64,000 nucleotides of DNA, taken from positions 1-64,000 of the forward strand of contig NZ_AWFZ01000042.1 in the NCBI RefSeq assembly GCF_000463155.2, in the 5' to 3' direction. This DNA comes from Siccibacter turicensis LMG 23730. Lineage in GTDB: Bacteria; Pseudomonadota; Gammaproteobacteria; Enterobacterales; Enterobacteriaceae. Both the position numbers and the translations under genes were made by a program. The notes beneath the pieces are model-generated. The model worked only from the letters and a program-made list of their open reading frames with translations, was not told where the DNA came from and did not search any database. This document shows, in pieces, positions 17,129 to 25,686 of the stretch (within the stretch, counting starts at the first letter, position 1; every line of letters starts with the position of its first letter).

Positions 17129-18346
17129 GTGAGCGACGGTAATCAGCAACTTGCGCTGTTGGTGCTCAACAGCGAGCAACTGGAAGGGAATTCACAGGTT
17201 CAGCATCAGTTTGGACCGGCGGGCGGCACGCTGGGCGGTTCCGATCGCGACGACTGGCAGCTCAAGGAGCGCCTCGGCGCGGTGATGCCCGAGCATGCGC
17301 GCATCGAAACGGTGGATGGCCGCTACTGCCTGTGCGACCTCAGCGGTCAGACCTACATCAATGGCGCGACCTCGCCGATAGGCCGCAACCGCCGCGTAGC
17401 CCTGGAGCCGGGGGACGAACTGCAGGTCGGCCCGTTCCGTATCCGGGTCTTTATGGGGTCGGTGCAGGTTGAGCCGCAGCTGGACCAGATCATTGGTAAC
17501 CGTCGTGAAAACGACATCGACGACTGGCTGGGAGACGACTACCGGGGCTTTACCGCGCCGGCGGAAGACCGCCCGGGCCAGGTGAAGCATAACGACCCGA
17601 TGTGGGTACTACAGCAGGAGCGCAACAGCGCTGCCGCCATGCTCAACGGCACGGCGAGCGTACCGGGAATGGTGCCGCAACTTAACGCGCTTTCGGGCAT
17701 TGAGGACACGATGGATCAGGAATTTATCGAACTCCCTGACGTGCAGGGATTCAGCAGTCACGATGGCACCGCGAGCGTGTCGCTCTCGCCGCTGATGCAG
17801 GGGCTGGGGCAGACGCTGGCTTTTCACGACGACATGAAAGCGCAGGAGATGCTGCATGAGATGGGCAAAACCCTGCGCGCCACGCTGGAAGGGCTGTTGA
17901 CCCTTCAGGCTGAGCAGGCGGCGCTGGCGGATAAACTGCTGCGCCCGATCGAAGACAACCCGCTGCGTCTGGGGCTGAGCTACGACGATACCCTGGCGCT
18001 GCTGTTCGCCGAGACTAAAAGCCCGGTTCACCTCTCCGCCCCGGCGGCGGTGGCCGAAGTGCTGCGCAACATTCGGGTTCACCACGTCGCCAACCAGCAG
18101 GCTATCGGCGCGGCGCTGAACAGCATGGTGCAGGCGTTCTCCCCTGACGTGCTGCTCAAACGCTTTAGCCACTACCGTCGCGGCGGAGAAGCGGCACCGA
18201 TGCACGACGGATGGGCATGGGAGATGTACGAACACTACTTCCAGGAGCTGACCTCCAGCCGTCAGCAGGGCTTCCAGCGACTGTTCCAGCAGGTCTACGC
18301 CCAGGCGTATGACCGTGCGGTGCGTGAGCAGCAGGAGCAAGCATAA
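17129..18346 (+). CDS. tagH: T6SS-1 FHA-domain protein TagH
   Basis: 405 residues from GTG 17129, chosen because AGGAG lies five bases upstream and tssG has just ended; ATG 17111 and GTG 17099 are in-frame alternatives inside tssG. The N-terminal part (about 15-110) is an FHA fold, with G-G-T-L-G-G-S-D-x-x-D-W-Q-L and a core like H-A-R-I-E-T-V-D-G-R-Y-C-L-C-D-L-S. FHA domains bind phosphothreonine. The C-terminal half is the VasC/TagH helical domain. The gene sits where vca0112 sits in V. cholerae. No Ser/Thr kinase or phosphatase gene (PpkA/PppA) is visible nearby, so a phospho-switch is not evident. Confidence 0.92.
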   Translation: MSDGNQQLALLVLNSEQLEGNSQVQHQFGPAGGTLGGSDRDDWQLKERLGAVMPEHARIETVDGRYCLCDLSGQTYINGATSPIGRNRRVALEPGDELQVGPFRIRVFMGSVQVEPQLDQIIGNRRENDIDDWLGDDYRGFTAPAEDRPGQVKHNDPMWVLQQERNSAAAMLNGTASVPGMVPQLNALSGIEDTMDQEFIELPDVQGFSSHDGTASVSLSPLMQGLGQTLAFHDDMKAQEMLHEMGKTLRATLEGLLTLQAEQAALADKLLRPIEDNPLRLGLSYDDTLALLFAETKSPVHLSAPAAVAEVLRNIRVHHVANQQAIGAALNSMVQAFSPDVLLKRFSHYRRGGEAAPMHDGWAWEMYEHYFQELTSSRQQGFQRLFQQVYAQAYDRAVREQQEQA

Positions 18347-18861
18347 TGCTGAAACCGGCACTGGTTTTTCTGGTGGCGTTGACCCTGAGCGGCTGTACCA
18401 CGCTCGGCAAAATGGCGGATGTCGCCATGAATCCGGATATCCAGGTGGGGAGCAATAACGATCAGCCCTCCACCGTGGCCTTCAGCATGGTGGCGGAGCC
18501 GGATATGAACCCCAATGAGAGCGGCGAGGCCTCGCCGCTGGAGTTTCAGATTGTGATGCTCTCTGAAGACTCGCGCCTGCTCGCCACCGACTTTGACCAG
18601 GTGACCGCCGATATCGAAGCGGCGCTGGCAAAAAACTACATCGACCACCAGGACTACACCCTGCTGCCCGGCCAGTTCAAATACCTGCCGCCGGTGAAGC
18701 TGGATGAAAAGGTGCGCTACATCGGGGTTATCGCCCGCTACGCCGACCCGGACAGCGCCGAGTGGCGCAAGGTCATCAAGGTGAAAAACACCGGCCATGC
18801 CTGGCAGATTCTGGTGCATCTGCGCCTGGATGAAGTCGAACTACAGCTGGAAGAAGAATAA
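18346..18861 (+). CDS. tssJ: T6SS-1 outer-membrane lipoprotein TssJ
   Basis: 171 residues. The signal peptide has a clean lipobox (L-S-G-C, Cys at about residue 18). TssJ is anchored in the outer membrane and holds the periplasmic end of TssM. The beta-sandwich core contains LEFQIVMLSEDSRLLATDFDQV and KYLPPVKLDEKVRYIGVIARY. The start overlaps the tagH stop (TAATG). The next gene, tssK, starts two bases after its stop. Confidence 0.95.
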   Translation: MLKPALVFLVALTLSGCTTLGKMADVAMNPDIQVGSNNDQPSTVAFSMVAEPDMNPNESGEASPLEFQIVMLSEDSRLLATDFDQVTADIEAALAKNYIDHQDYTLLPGQFKYLPPVKLDEKVRYIGVIARYADPDSAEWRKVIKVKNTGHAWQILVHLRLDEVELQLEEE

Positions 18862-18863
18862 CT

Positions 18864-20201
18864 ATGTCTATCCGAAACCGCGTCATCTGGCGTGAAGGGC
18901 TGTTCATCAAGCCGCAGCATTTTCAGCAGCAGCAGCGCCACGTGGATTACACGCTCCACGCCCGTCTGAGCGCGGTCAGCGACTACTACTATGGGCTGCA
19001 GACCCTCACCATCAACGAGGAGTATCTCAACTTCGGGCGTATCGCCCTGGTGAGCGCCACCGGCGTAATGCCGGACGGCACGGTCTTCAATATTCCCGGT
19101 GACGACGCGCTGCCGCAGCCGCTGGAGATAACCGACGCCTCGGTGACCAATCAGAAAGTCTATCTGGCGATCCCGCTGGCGGTCAGCGGCGTGAACGAGG
19201 TGAGCGAGGAGGGCCAGCAGGTTTCCACTCGCCTGGCGTCCCACCGCTACGACGTGCGCGATCTGCACAGCGAGGGCGGGGACGTGGTGGCGCTCGACGT
19301 GGGCCGCGTCAGCCTGCGCCTGATGCTGGAGCGCGACGACCGCAGCGCCTACGCCTCGATGGCGATTGCCTGCATCCAGGATAAGCGCCCGGACGGCGGT
19401 CTGATCCTCGACCCGACCTTTATGCCGTGCAGCGCCAGCGTTGCGGCAATCCCGGTGCTGAAGCGCTTTCTTGGTGAATCCGCCGGGCTGGTGGCAGAGC
19501 GCGCCCGCAGCCTCTCCCAGCGCATCGCCGCGCCGGGGCAGCAGGGCGTTGCCGACGTCGCGGAGTTCATGATGCTGCAGCTGCTCAACCGCGTGCAGCC
19601 GCAGCTTTCGCATCTGGCGCGCCTCGGCACGCTGCATCCAGAGCGTCTGCACGAAGCGCTGGTGGCCTTCTGCGGCGAGCTGATGACCTTTACCGACGAG
19701 TCGCGCCTGCCGCCGGAGTTCCCGGCCTATCGTCACGACGATCAGCGCGTCAGCTTCGAGCCGGTGATGCAGGCCCTGCGCCAGGCGCTCAGCACCGTGC
19801 TCTCGCCGCGCGCCGTATCGCTCCAGCTGCGCAAGCATCCGTACGGCATCGTGATGGCGATCGTTGGCGACAGCGAGCTGATGAACAGCGCGGAATTCAT
19901 CCTGGCGGTGCGCGCCCGCATGCCGCAGGAGCAGCTGCGCAAACAGCTGCTGCAGCAGACCAAGGTCGCCTCCAGCGAGAAGATCCGCGAGCTTATCAGC
20001 CTGCAGCTGCCGGGCGTCCCGCTGCTGCCGCTGCCGGTGGCACCGCGCCAGCTGCCGTATCACGCCGGCTACAGCTACTTCCAGCTCGACCGTCAGAGTC
20101 CCGCCTGGCAGATGCTGGTTATCGGCAACACGCTGGCATTCCACATCGCCGGCGAGTTCCCGGAGCTGGATCTTCAGCTCTGGGCCATTCGCGGTCAGTA
20201 A
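18864..20201 (+). CDS. tssK: T6SS-1 baseplate connector TssK
   Basis: 445 residues. It opens with the family signature I-W-x-E-G-L-F-I-K-P-Q-H-F-Q-Q-Q. TssK trimers link the baseplate to the TssL/TssM membrane complex. Further marks are VIWREGLF, DPTFMPCSASVAAIPVLKRFL and a C-terminal YFQLDRQSPAWQMLVIGNTLAFHIAGEFPELDLQLWAIR. Fully intact. It differs strongly from the T6SS-2 TssK at 43111-44460, so the two systems are not recent duplicates. Confidence 0.97.
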   Translation: MSIRNRVIWREGLFIKPQHFQQQQRHVDYTLHARLSAVSDYYYGLQTLTINEEYLNFGRIALVSATGVMPDGTVFNIPGDDALPQPLEITDASVTNQKVYLAIPLAVSGVNEVSEEGQQVSTRLASHRYDVRDLHSEGGDVVALDVGRVSLRLMLERDDRSAYASMAIACIQDKRPDGGLILDPTFMPCSASVAAIPVLKRFLGESAGLVAERARSLSQRIAAPGQQGVADVAEFMMLQLLNRVQPQLSHLARLGTLHPERLHEALVAFCGELMTFTDESRLPPEFPAYRHDDQRVSFEPVMQALRQALSTVLSPRAVSLQLRKHPYGIVMAIVGDSELMNSAEFILAVRARMPQEQLRKQLLQQTKVASSEKIRELISLQLPGVPLLPLPVAPRQLPYHAGYSYFQLDRQSPAWQMLVIGNTLAFHIAGEFPELDLQLWAIRGQ

Positions 20202-20216
20202 TCGGGAGAGGGAACG

Positions 20217-20993
20217 ATGAGCATCGACGTACTGAAAAACGACCACCTGGGCGAGCTGCTGTTCGACAACGCCACCCAGATGGATATGGACTCCGACTAC
20301 TGGTTCCGCATGCGCGGCCAGAGCATCAATCCGATGATCGATGCCGTCACGCCGCTGCTTGGCATGGTAGGGCGCGTGCGGCAGATGAACACCTTCACCG
20401 GCGTGCCGGCGCTTTATCAGAAAGTGGTGGCAGAGATTCAGGCCATCGAACAGGAGCTGACCACCCAGGGCTACGAAACCGGCGTCATCCTGTCGTTTCG
20501 CTACATCCTGTGCACCTTCATCGATGAAGCGGTGATGAGCAAGGAGTGGGGCAGCCAGAGCGTGTGGTCGGAAAACTCACTGCTGGCACGGTTTCATAAT
20601 GAAACCTGGGGCGGCGAGAAGGTGTTTGCCCTGCTCGATAAGCTGCTGGAGGAGCCGCAGCGCTACCGCGATATCCTGGAGTTTATCTGGCTGTGCCTGA
20701 CCCTCGGCTTCCAGGGCCGCTATCGGGTTATCCCCCAGGGCCAGGGCGAGTTCCTGAGCGTTATCCGACGCCTGCACCACACCCTGCGTCCGGAGCCGGT
20801 GAACGCCCCGACGGTGCTGCATCTCGATCTCGGTAAGCAGGCCTCGCGCTACCGCCTGAAACGCCAGGTCACGCTGCGCACGGTATTTATCGGTATCTGC
20901 CTCACGCTGGCCGGGATTTTCGGCCTCTATCACTATCAACTCAGCCATCAAACCCAGGACGTGCTTCGTCAGTTGGGAGAATTATTAAAATAA
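20217..20993 (+). CDS. tssL: T6SS-1 inner-membrane protein TssL (DotU/IcmH family)
   Basis: 258 residues. The cytoplasmic hook domain carries RYILCTFIDEAVMSKEWG, TWGGEKVFALLDKL and CLTLGFQGRYRV, hallmarks of the DotU family. A single C-terminal membrane helix lies at about 222-242 (TVFIGICLTLAGIFGLYHY), followed by a short periplasmic tail. There is no OmpA-like extension, so peptidoglycan anchoring must come from another protein. GGGAGAGGGA precedes the ATG. Confidence 0.96.
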   Translation: MSIDVLKNDHLGELLFDNATQMDMDSDYWFRMRGQSINPMIDAVTPLLGMVGRVRQMNTFTGVPALYQKVVAEIQAIEQELTTQGYETGVILSFRYILCTFIDEAVMSKEWGSQSVWSENSLLARFHNETWGGEKVFALLDKLLEEPQRYRDILEFIWLCLTLGFQGRYRVIPQGQGEFLSVIRRLHHTLRPEPVNAPTVLHLDLGKQASRYRLKRQVTLRTVFIGICLTLAGIFGLYHYQLSHQTQDVLRQLGELLK

Positions 20994-21003
20994 GGAAGAC
21001 ACC

Positions 21004-23598
21004 GTGATCCGTATTGACCTGCCGGTACTTGTTGAACGCCTGAACCCCGTCTGCCGCCACATGCTTGAAGAGGCGGCGGCGCTGTGCGTCAACCATCAGG
21101 GCGCTGAGATCCGCATTGAACACCTGCTGCTGAAAGCCATCGACACGCCGCTGAGCGATGTGCGGCTGATCCTCAATCGCGCCGGGGTGGATCTGGATGA
21201 AGCAAGGACGCTGCTTCAACCCAACGAGCATGACAAAACCCTCAATCCGGGTTATCCGTCCTTTTCGCCGCTGCTGGTGGAGTGGCTGCAGGACAGCTGG
21301 CTGCTGGCCTCCGCCCAGATGCGCCACGCTCAGCTGCGCAGCGGCGTGATGCTGCTGGTGCTGCTGATGACGCCGCACCGCTATCTGGCCACACCGGTCA
21401 CGCGCCTGCTGGCGAAGGTTAACCGCGATCTGCTCACCCAGCAGTTTGATGAGTGGGTGAAAACCTCTGCCGAAACCGAGGTCGTGAAAGGCGACAGCGG
21501 CGAGAGCGCGCCGGTGGCGACCGACTCCTCGCTGCTGGGCCGCTTTACCCAGAACATCACCGAGCAGGCGCGTCAGAACGCGCTCGATCCGGTGCTGTGC
21601 CGCGACGACGAGATCGACCTGACCATCGACATCCTGTCCCGCCGCCGTAAAAACAACCCGATCATCGTCGGCGAGGCCGGGGTCGGGAAAAGCGCGCTGA
21701 TCGAAGGCCTGGCGCTGCGCATCGTTAACGGCCAGGTCCCGGAAAAGTTACAGGGTGTGGAGCTGCTGTCGCTGGATCTTGGCGCGATGCAGGCCGGGGC
21801 GGCGGTGAAAGGTGAATTTGAGAAGCGCTTCAAGGGCGTGATGCAGGAAGTCAAAGACGCGCCGCGCCCGGTGATCCTGTTTATCGACGAGGCGCACACC
21901 CTGATTGGCGCCGGGAACCAGGCGGGCGGGCTTGACGTCTCCAACCTGATCAAACCCGCGCTGGCGCGTGGCGAACTGCGCACCATCGCGGCCACCACCT
22001 GGAGCGAGTACAAAAAGTACGTCGAGAAGGACGCCGCCCTGTCACGCCGTTTCCAGCAGGTAAAAGTGGGCGAACCGAGCGTCGATCAGGCGACGGTGAT
22101 CCTGCGTGGCCTGCGCACCATCTATGAAAAAGCCCACGGCGTGCTGATCGATGAAGCGGCGCTGCAGGCGGCCTCCACGCTGTCGGCCCGCTACATCTCC
22201 GGGCGTCAGCTGCCGGATAAAGCCATCGACGTGCTGGACACCGCCTGCGCGCGCGTGGCCATCAACCTGACCACGCCGCCGCGCGCCGTCACCCATCTGC
22301 AAACGCAGATCCAGCAGCGCGAGCTGGAGATCGCTCAGCTTGAGCGCCAGCGTCGCATTGGCCTTGGGGATCACGAGGAGCGTCTGGTCACGCTGGCCGA
22401 TGAGCAGGCGCGCGACCGCACCCAGCTTGGCGAGTACCAGTCCGCCTGGCAGACGCAGCAGAGCCTGGTCGGGAAGATTGTCGCCCTGCGCGCCGATCTG
22501 CTGAGCGATGAACCCCCGGCGGAACCGGCGCAGGCCGCCGCCGAGCTGAAAGCGCTGGAAGCGGAGCTGACTGGCTTTGAGAAGAGCGCGGTGCGCCTCT
22601 CCGCCCATGTCGATGCGGCGCAGATTGCGGCGGTGATCGCCGAGTGGACCGGGGTGCCGGTCAACCGGATTTCCCAGAGCGAGCTGGACGTAGTAACGCG
22701 GCTGCCGCACTACCTCGGCGACAGCATCAAGGGCCAGGATCTGGCGATTGCCCATCTGCACAAGCACATGCTGACCGCCCGCGCCGACCTGCGTCGCGCC
22801 GGTCGCCCGCTCGGGGCGTTCCTGCTGGTGGGGCCAAGCGGCGTCGGGAAAACCGAAACCGTGGTGCAGATTGCCGACCTGCTGTTTGGCGGGCGCAACT
22901 ACCTCACCACCATCAACATGTCCGAGTATCAGGAGAAGCACACCGTATCGCGTCTCATCGGCTCCCCGCCGGGCTACGTCGGTTTTGGTGAAGGCGGCAT
23001 CCTGACGGAAGCCATTCGTCAGAAACCTTATTCGGTGGTGCTGCTGGATGAAGTGGAGAAAGCCCACCCGGACGTGCTGAACCTGTTCTACCAGGCGTTC
23101 GACAAGGGTGAACTCGCCGACGGGGAAGGGCGCATCATTGACTGCAAAAACGTGGTGTTCTTCCTGACCTCCAACCTCGGCTTCCAGACCATCGTTGAGT
23201 ACGCCGACCGTCAGGACGGCCTGCTGGATGCGCTCTATCCTGAGCTGACCACCTTCTTTAAACCGGCGCTGCTGGCGCGCATGGAGGTCATCCCTTATCT
23301 GCCGCTGGGCCACGACACCCTGAAAGCCATTGTGCAGGGCAAACTGGCGCGGCTGGTGACGCTCCTGCAAACGCGCTTCGGCGCGACGGTGGAGATTGAC
23401 GATGCGGTGCCGGAGGAGATCCTGCGCCGCGCCAACCGCAGCGAAAACGGTGCGCGCATGCTGGAGTCGATCATCGACGGGGCGCTGCTCCCGCCGGTTT
23501 CTCTCCAGCTGCTGCAACGCATGGCGGCAGGCGAGCCGGTATCGCGCATTACCTTCACCCTGAGCGAGGGTGAATTCGCCTGCGGTCTGGAGGGGTGA
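21004..23598 (+). CDS. tssH: T6SS-1 sheath-recycling AAA+ ATPase TssH (ClpV)
   Basis: 864 residues with a GTG start behind AAGGAAG. It unfolds contracted TssB/C for reuse. The N-domain (about 1-150) is followed by AAA-1, with Walker A GEAGVGKS at 223-230 and Walker B FIDEAHTLIGAG around 296, a coiled middle domain (about 420-530), and AAA-2, with Walker A GPSGVGKT at 610-617 and LLDEVEKAH. Both ATPase sites look intact. The ClpV of T6SS-2 (47482-50151) is a separate paralogue. Confidence 0.98.
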   Translation: MIRIDLPVLVERLNPVCRHMLEEAAALCVNHQGAEIRIEHLLLKAIDTPLSDVRLILNRAGVDLDEARTLLQPNEHDKTLNPGYPSFSPLLVEWLQDSWLLASAQMRHAQLRSGVMLLVLLMTPHRYLATPVTRLLAKVNRDLLTQQFDEWVKTSAETEVVKGDSGESAPVATDSSLLGRFTQNITEQARQNALDPVLCRDDEIDLTIDILSRRRKNNPIIVGEAGVGKSALIEGLALRIVNGQVPEKLQGVELLSLDLGAMQAGAAVKGEFEKRFKGVMQEVKDAPRPVILFIDEAHTLIGAGNQAGGLDVSNLIKPALARGELRTIAATTWSEYKKYVEKDAALSRRFQQVKVGEPSVDQATVILRGLRTIYEKAHGVLIDEAALQAASTLSARYISGRQLPDKAIDVLDTACARVAINLTTPPRAVTHLQTQIQQRELEIAQLERQRRIGLGDHEERLVTLADEQARDRTQLGEYQSAWQTQQSLVGKIVALRADLLSDEPPAEPAQAAAELKALEAELTGFEKSAVRLSAHVDAAQIAAVIAEWTGVPVNRISQSELDVVTRLPHYLGDSIKGQDLAIAHLHKHMLTARADLRRAGRPLGAFLLVGPSGVGKTETVVQIADLLFGGRNYLTTINMSEYQEKHTVSRLIGSPPGYVGFGEGGILTEAIRQKPYSVVLLDEVEKAHPDVLNLFYQAFDKGELADGEGRIIDCKNVVFFLTSNLGFQTIVEYADRQDGLLDALYPELTTFFKPALLARMEVIPYLPLGHDTLKAIVQGKLARLVTLLQTRFGATVEIDDAVPEEILRRANRSENGARMLESIIDGALLPPVSLQLLQRMAAGEPVSRITFTLSEGEFACGLEG

Positions 23599-23600
23599 GT

Positions 23601-25139
23601 ATGCAACGCGCCCTGGAGTTCGCGCTCTCGCTGACCCTGCCGGATGACGAAGCCGCGCTGACCGACTGGCTGCTGGCGGTGCTGCACAAGCACTGGCAGC
23701 CGCAGGGGGCGCTGGTGGGGCTGCCGGAGTTCAGCGGACGCCAGCTGGAGTGCCGCGGGCTTATCGGCAGTACGCCGGTTGCGCTGTCGCTGGAGGCCGA
23801 CGACTTTGGGCATCCGCTCTCCTACGTGATGCTGAAAAATCAGGTGCGCATCTGGGACACGCTCTACGGCGGAGCGCGCATCGACAACGCTGCCTTTCGC
23901 CAGCTGCTGATGGATGTGGGGGCGAAGCACGGCCTGTTTGCTCTGCCCATCCCCGACGCCGCCGGAAAAATCGTCGGCGTGCTGGGGGTGTTTGACGAGG
24001 CCTCGCGCCTGTGGGCGTGGCGCAACAGCGGCGATCTGGAGCTGCTGCTCCAGGTCTACGTGCGCCAGCTTGCCCGGGTGCAGAGCCTGCGTCACAACCA
24101 GCGGGAAAGCACCCAGCTGCGCGCCTCCCTGCGCCAGATCGCCGGTGAGAGCGAGCAGCGTCGGCTCAAAACCACGCTGCTGGAGAGCCAGCTGGTGGGG
24201 CAGTCGGTACCGGCGCGCCAGCTGCGCGAGCAGATCGATCAGCTGGCAGGGCACTCCCTGTCGGTGCTGATCCAGGGGGAAACCGGGGCCGGAAAAGAAG
24301 TGGTGGCCCGTCTGCTGCACCAGTGCTCGGCCCGCGCCGATCGCCCGTTTGTCGCCATCAACTGCGCCGCCATTCCGGAAAACCTGATTGAGAGCGAGCT
24401 GTTTGGCTATCTCAAAGGGGCCTTCTCCGGCGCGCAGGGCAATAAAGAGGGGCTGGTGGCCCAGGCCAACGGCGGCACGCTGTTCCTCGACGAAGTGGGG
24501 GATATGCCGCTGCCGATGCAGGCCAAGCTGCTGCGGGTGCTTGAGACGCGCAGCTACCGCCCGCTCGGCAGCGACAAAGAGTGCCACTCCGATTTCCGGG
24601 TGCTGGCCGCCACCCATCAGCCGCTGGATGCCCAGGTGGCCGAGGGCTGCTTCCGTCAGGACCTGTTCCATCGCCTGTGCCAGAGCCAGATTCTGGTCCC
24701 GGCGCTGCGCGACCGCGCCGAGGATATCTCGCTGTTAAGCAACCACTTCATCACCGTGTTCGGCGAGCGTGAGGGCAAGCGCTTCGGCACCCTGCGTCGT
24801 TCGCTGCTGACCCTGCTGCTGGGCTACGCGTTTCCCGGCAACGTGCGCGAGTTGCGCAACCTGCTGGAAGTGGCCTGCGCCCATACCGCCGACGGTGACG
24901 ACCTGGGTATCGAAGCGCTGCCGCTGGAGCTGCTCTCCCGTCTGGAAAATGACGCCCGCGTGCATGACGACGACTACAACCATATCCACGATCTGCGCCA
25001 GGCCATCAGCGACTACGAAGCCGCCGTTATCGCCGCGCGCATGCGCTACTACCAGGGCAACCGCCTGCGGGTCGCGGAGAGCCTGAACATTGCCCGGCGC
25101 ACGCTGGACCATAAATGCCTGAAGCTGGAGGTGCAGTAA
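23601..25139 (+). CDS. vasH: Sigma-54-dependent activator of the T6SS, VasH-like
   Basis: 512 residues from ATG 23601, preferred to the in-frame GTG at 23595 because GGAGGGG is better spaced for it. The N-terminal half (about 20-160) looks like a GAF-type sensor. The central AAA+ domain has Walker A GETGAGKE at 226-233, the sigma-54 contact loop as GAFSGA at 273-278 (the usual form is GAFTGA) and LFLDEVGDMPLPMQAKLLRVLE. The C-terminal Fis-type helix-turn-helix is YYQGNRLRVAESLNIARRTLDHKCLKLE. It occupies the vasH slot of the VAS order and probably turns on hcp/vgrG units rather than this operon. No obvious sigma-54 site was found next to tssB. Confidence 0.93.
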   Translation: MQRALEFALSLTLPDDEAALTDWLLAVLHKHWQPQGALVGLPEFSGRQLECRGLIGSTPVALSLEADDFGHPLSYVMLKNQVRIWDTLYGGARIDNAAFRQLLMDVGAKHGLFALPIPDAAGKIVGVLGVFDEASRLWAWRNSGDLELLLQVYVRQLARVQSLRHNQRESTQLRASLRQIAGESEQRRLKTTLLESQLVGQSVPARQLREQIDQLAGHSLSVLIQGETGAGKEVVARLLHQCSARADRPFVAINCAAIPENLIESELFGYLKGAFSGAQGNKEGLVAQANGGTLFLDEVGDMPLPMQAKLLRVLETRSYRPLGSDKECHSDFRVLAATHQPLDAQVAEGCFRQDLFHRLCQSQILVPALRDRAEDISLLSNHFITVFGEREGKRFGTLRRSLLTLLLGYAFPGNVRELRNLLEVACAHTADGDDLGIEALPLELLSRLENDARVHDDDYNHIHDLRQAISDYEAAVIAARMRYYQGNRLRVAESLNIARRTLDHKCLKLEVQ

Positions 25140-25678
25140 TGAGCCTGTTCACCCTGCTGCCGCTGCTCTTTACCCCCTTTGGCCCTGCGCCGCTGGAAAA
25201 GAGCGTGCAGCAATGCCAGAAGGAGCAGAGCGCCGAACTGAGGCTGGCCTGCTACGACGCGCTGGGGCGCGTTACCGCGACCGCCGCCGCGCCGACACCG
25301 AACGAGACCGGCTGGCGGCTGGATAAAGACGCCATGAGCGGCGACATGACCCTGACGCGTCAGGCGGTGCCGGGCGCGGCGTTCAGCGTCGCCTGCCTGA
25401 ACACCATCACCCATATCCGGGTGCGCATGACGCTGCCCTGGGAAGGGGAGAGCGTTACCGCGACCACCGACGGCGTCCCCGCCTCGGGCAACTGGTTTGT
25501 GCGCGACAAGGGGCGTTTGCTGGAGTTCGGGCGCGGCCTGCCGGCCATCGACGAACTGAAGCGCTGGTCGGGGCAGCATGAGCTGGTGCTGGCGAGCGCC
25601 TCCGGGCGCGAAGTGCGTATCCCGCTTACCGGCATGGGCGAGGCGCTGAAGCCTCTGCGCCAGCAGTGTCGCTGGTAG
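25139..25678 (+). CDS. vasI: T6SS-associated protein VasI/TagO family
   Basis: 179 residues from ATG 25139, which overlaps the vasH stop (TAATG), with GGAGG seven bases upstream. The N-terminus is hydrophobic (SLFTLLPLLFTPFG) and looks like a signal peptide. The motif Q-x-x-x-S-A-E-L-R-L-A-C-Y-D matches the family, as do the later WFVRDKGRLLEFGRGLPAIDEL and C-terminal Cys. In V. cholerae the equivalent gene is vca0118, an accessory periplasmic protein; related TagO proteins can help TssA in assembly. It overlaps no other gene and is followed by tssA. Confidence 0.85.
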   Translation: MSLFTLLPLLFTPFGPAPLEKSVQQCQKEQSAELRLACYDALGRVTATAAAPTPNETGWRLDKDAMSGDMTLTRQAVPGAAFSVACLNTITHIRVRMTLPWEGESVTATTDGVPASGNWFVRDKGRLLEFGRGLPAIDELKRWSGQHELVLASASGREVRIPLTGMGEALKPLRQQCRW

Positions 25679-25686
25679 GAGGCGAG

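Noticed and set aside
18738-20246. Minus-strand open frame of about 500 codons opposite tssK
   Set aside because: Antisense shadow from GC-rich codon use; His/Arg/Gln-rich and without family features.
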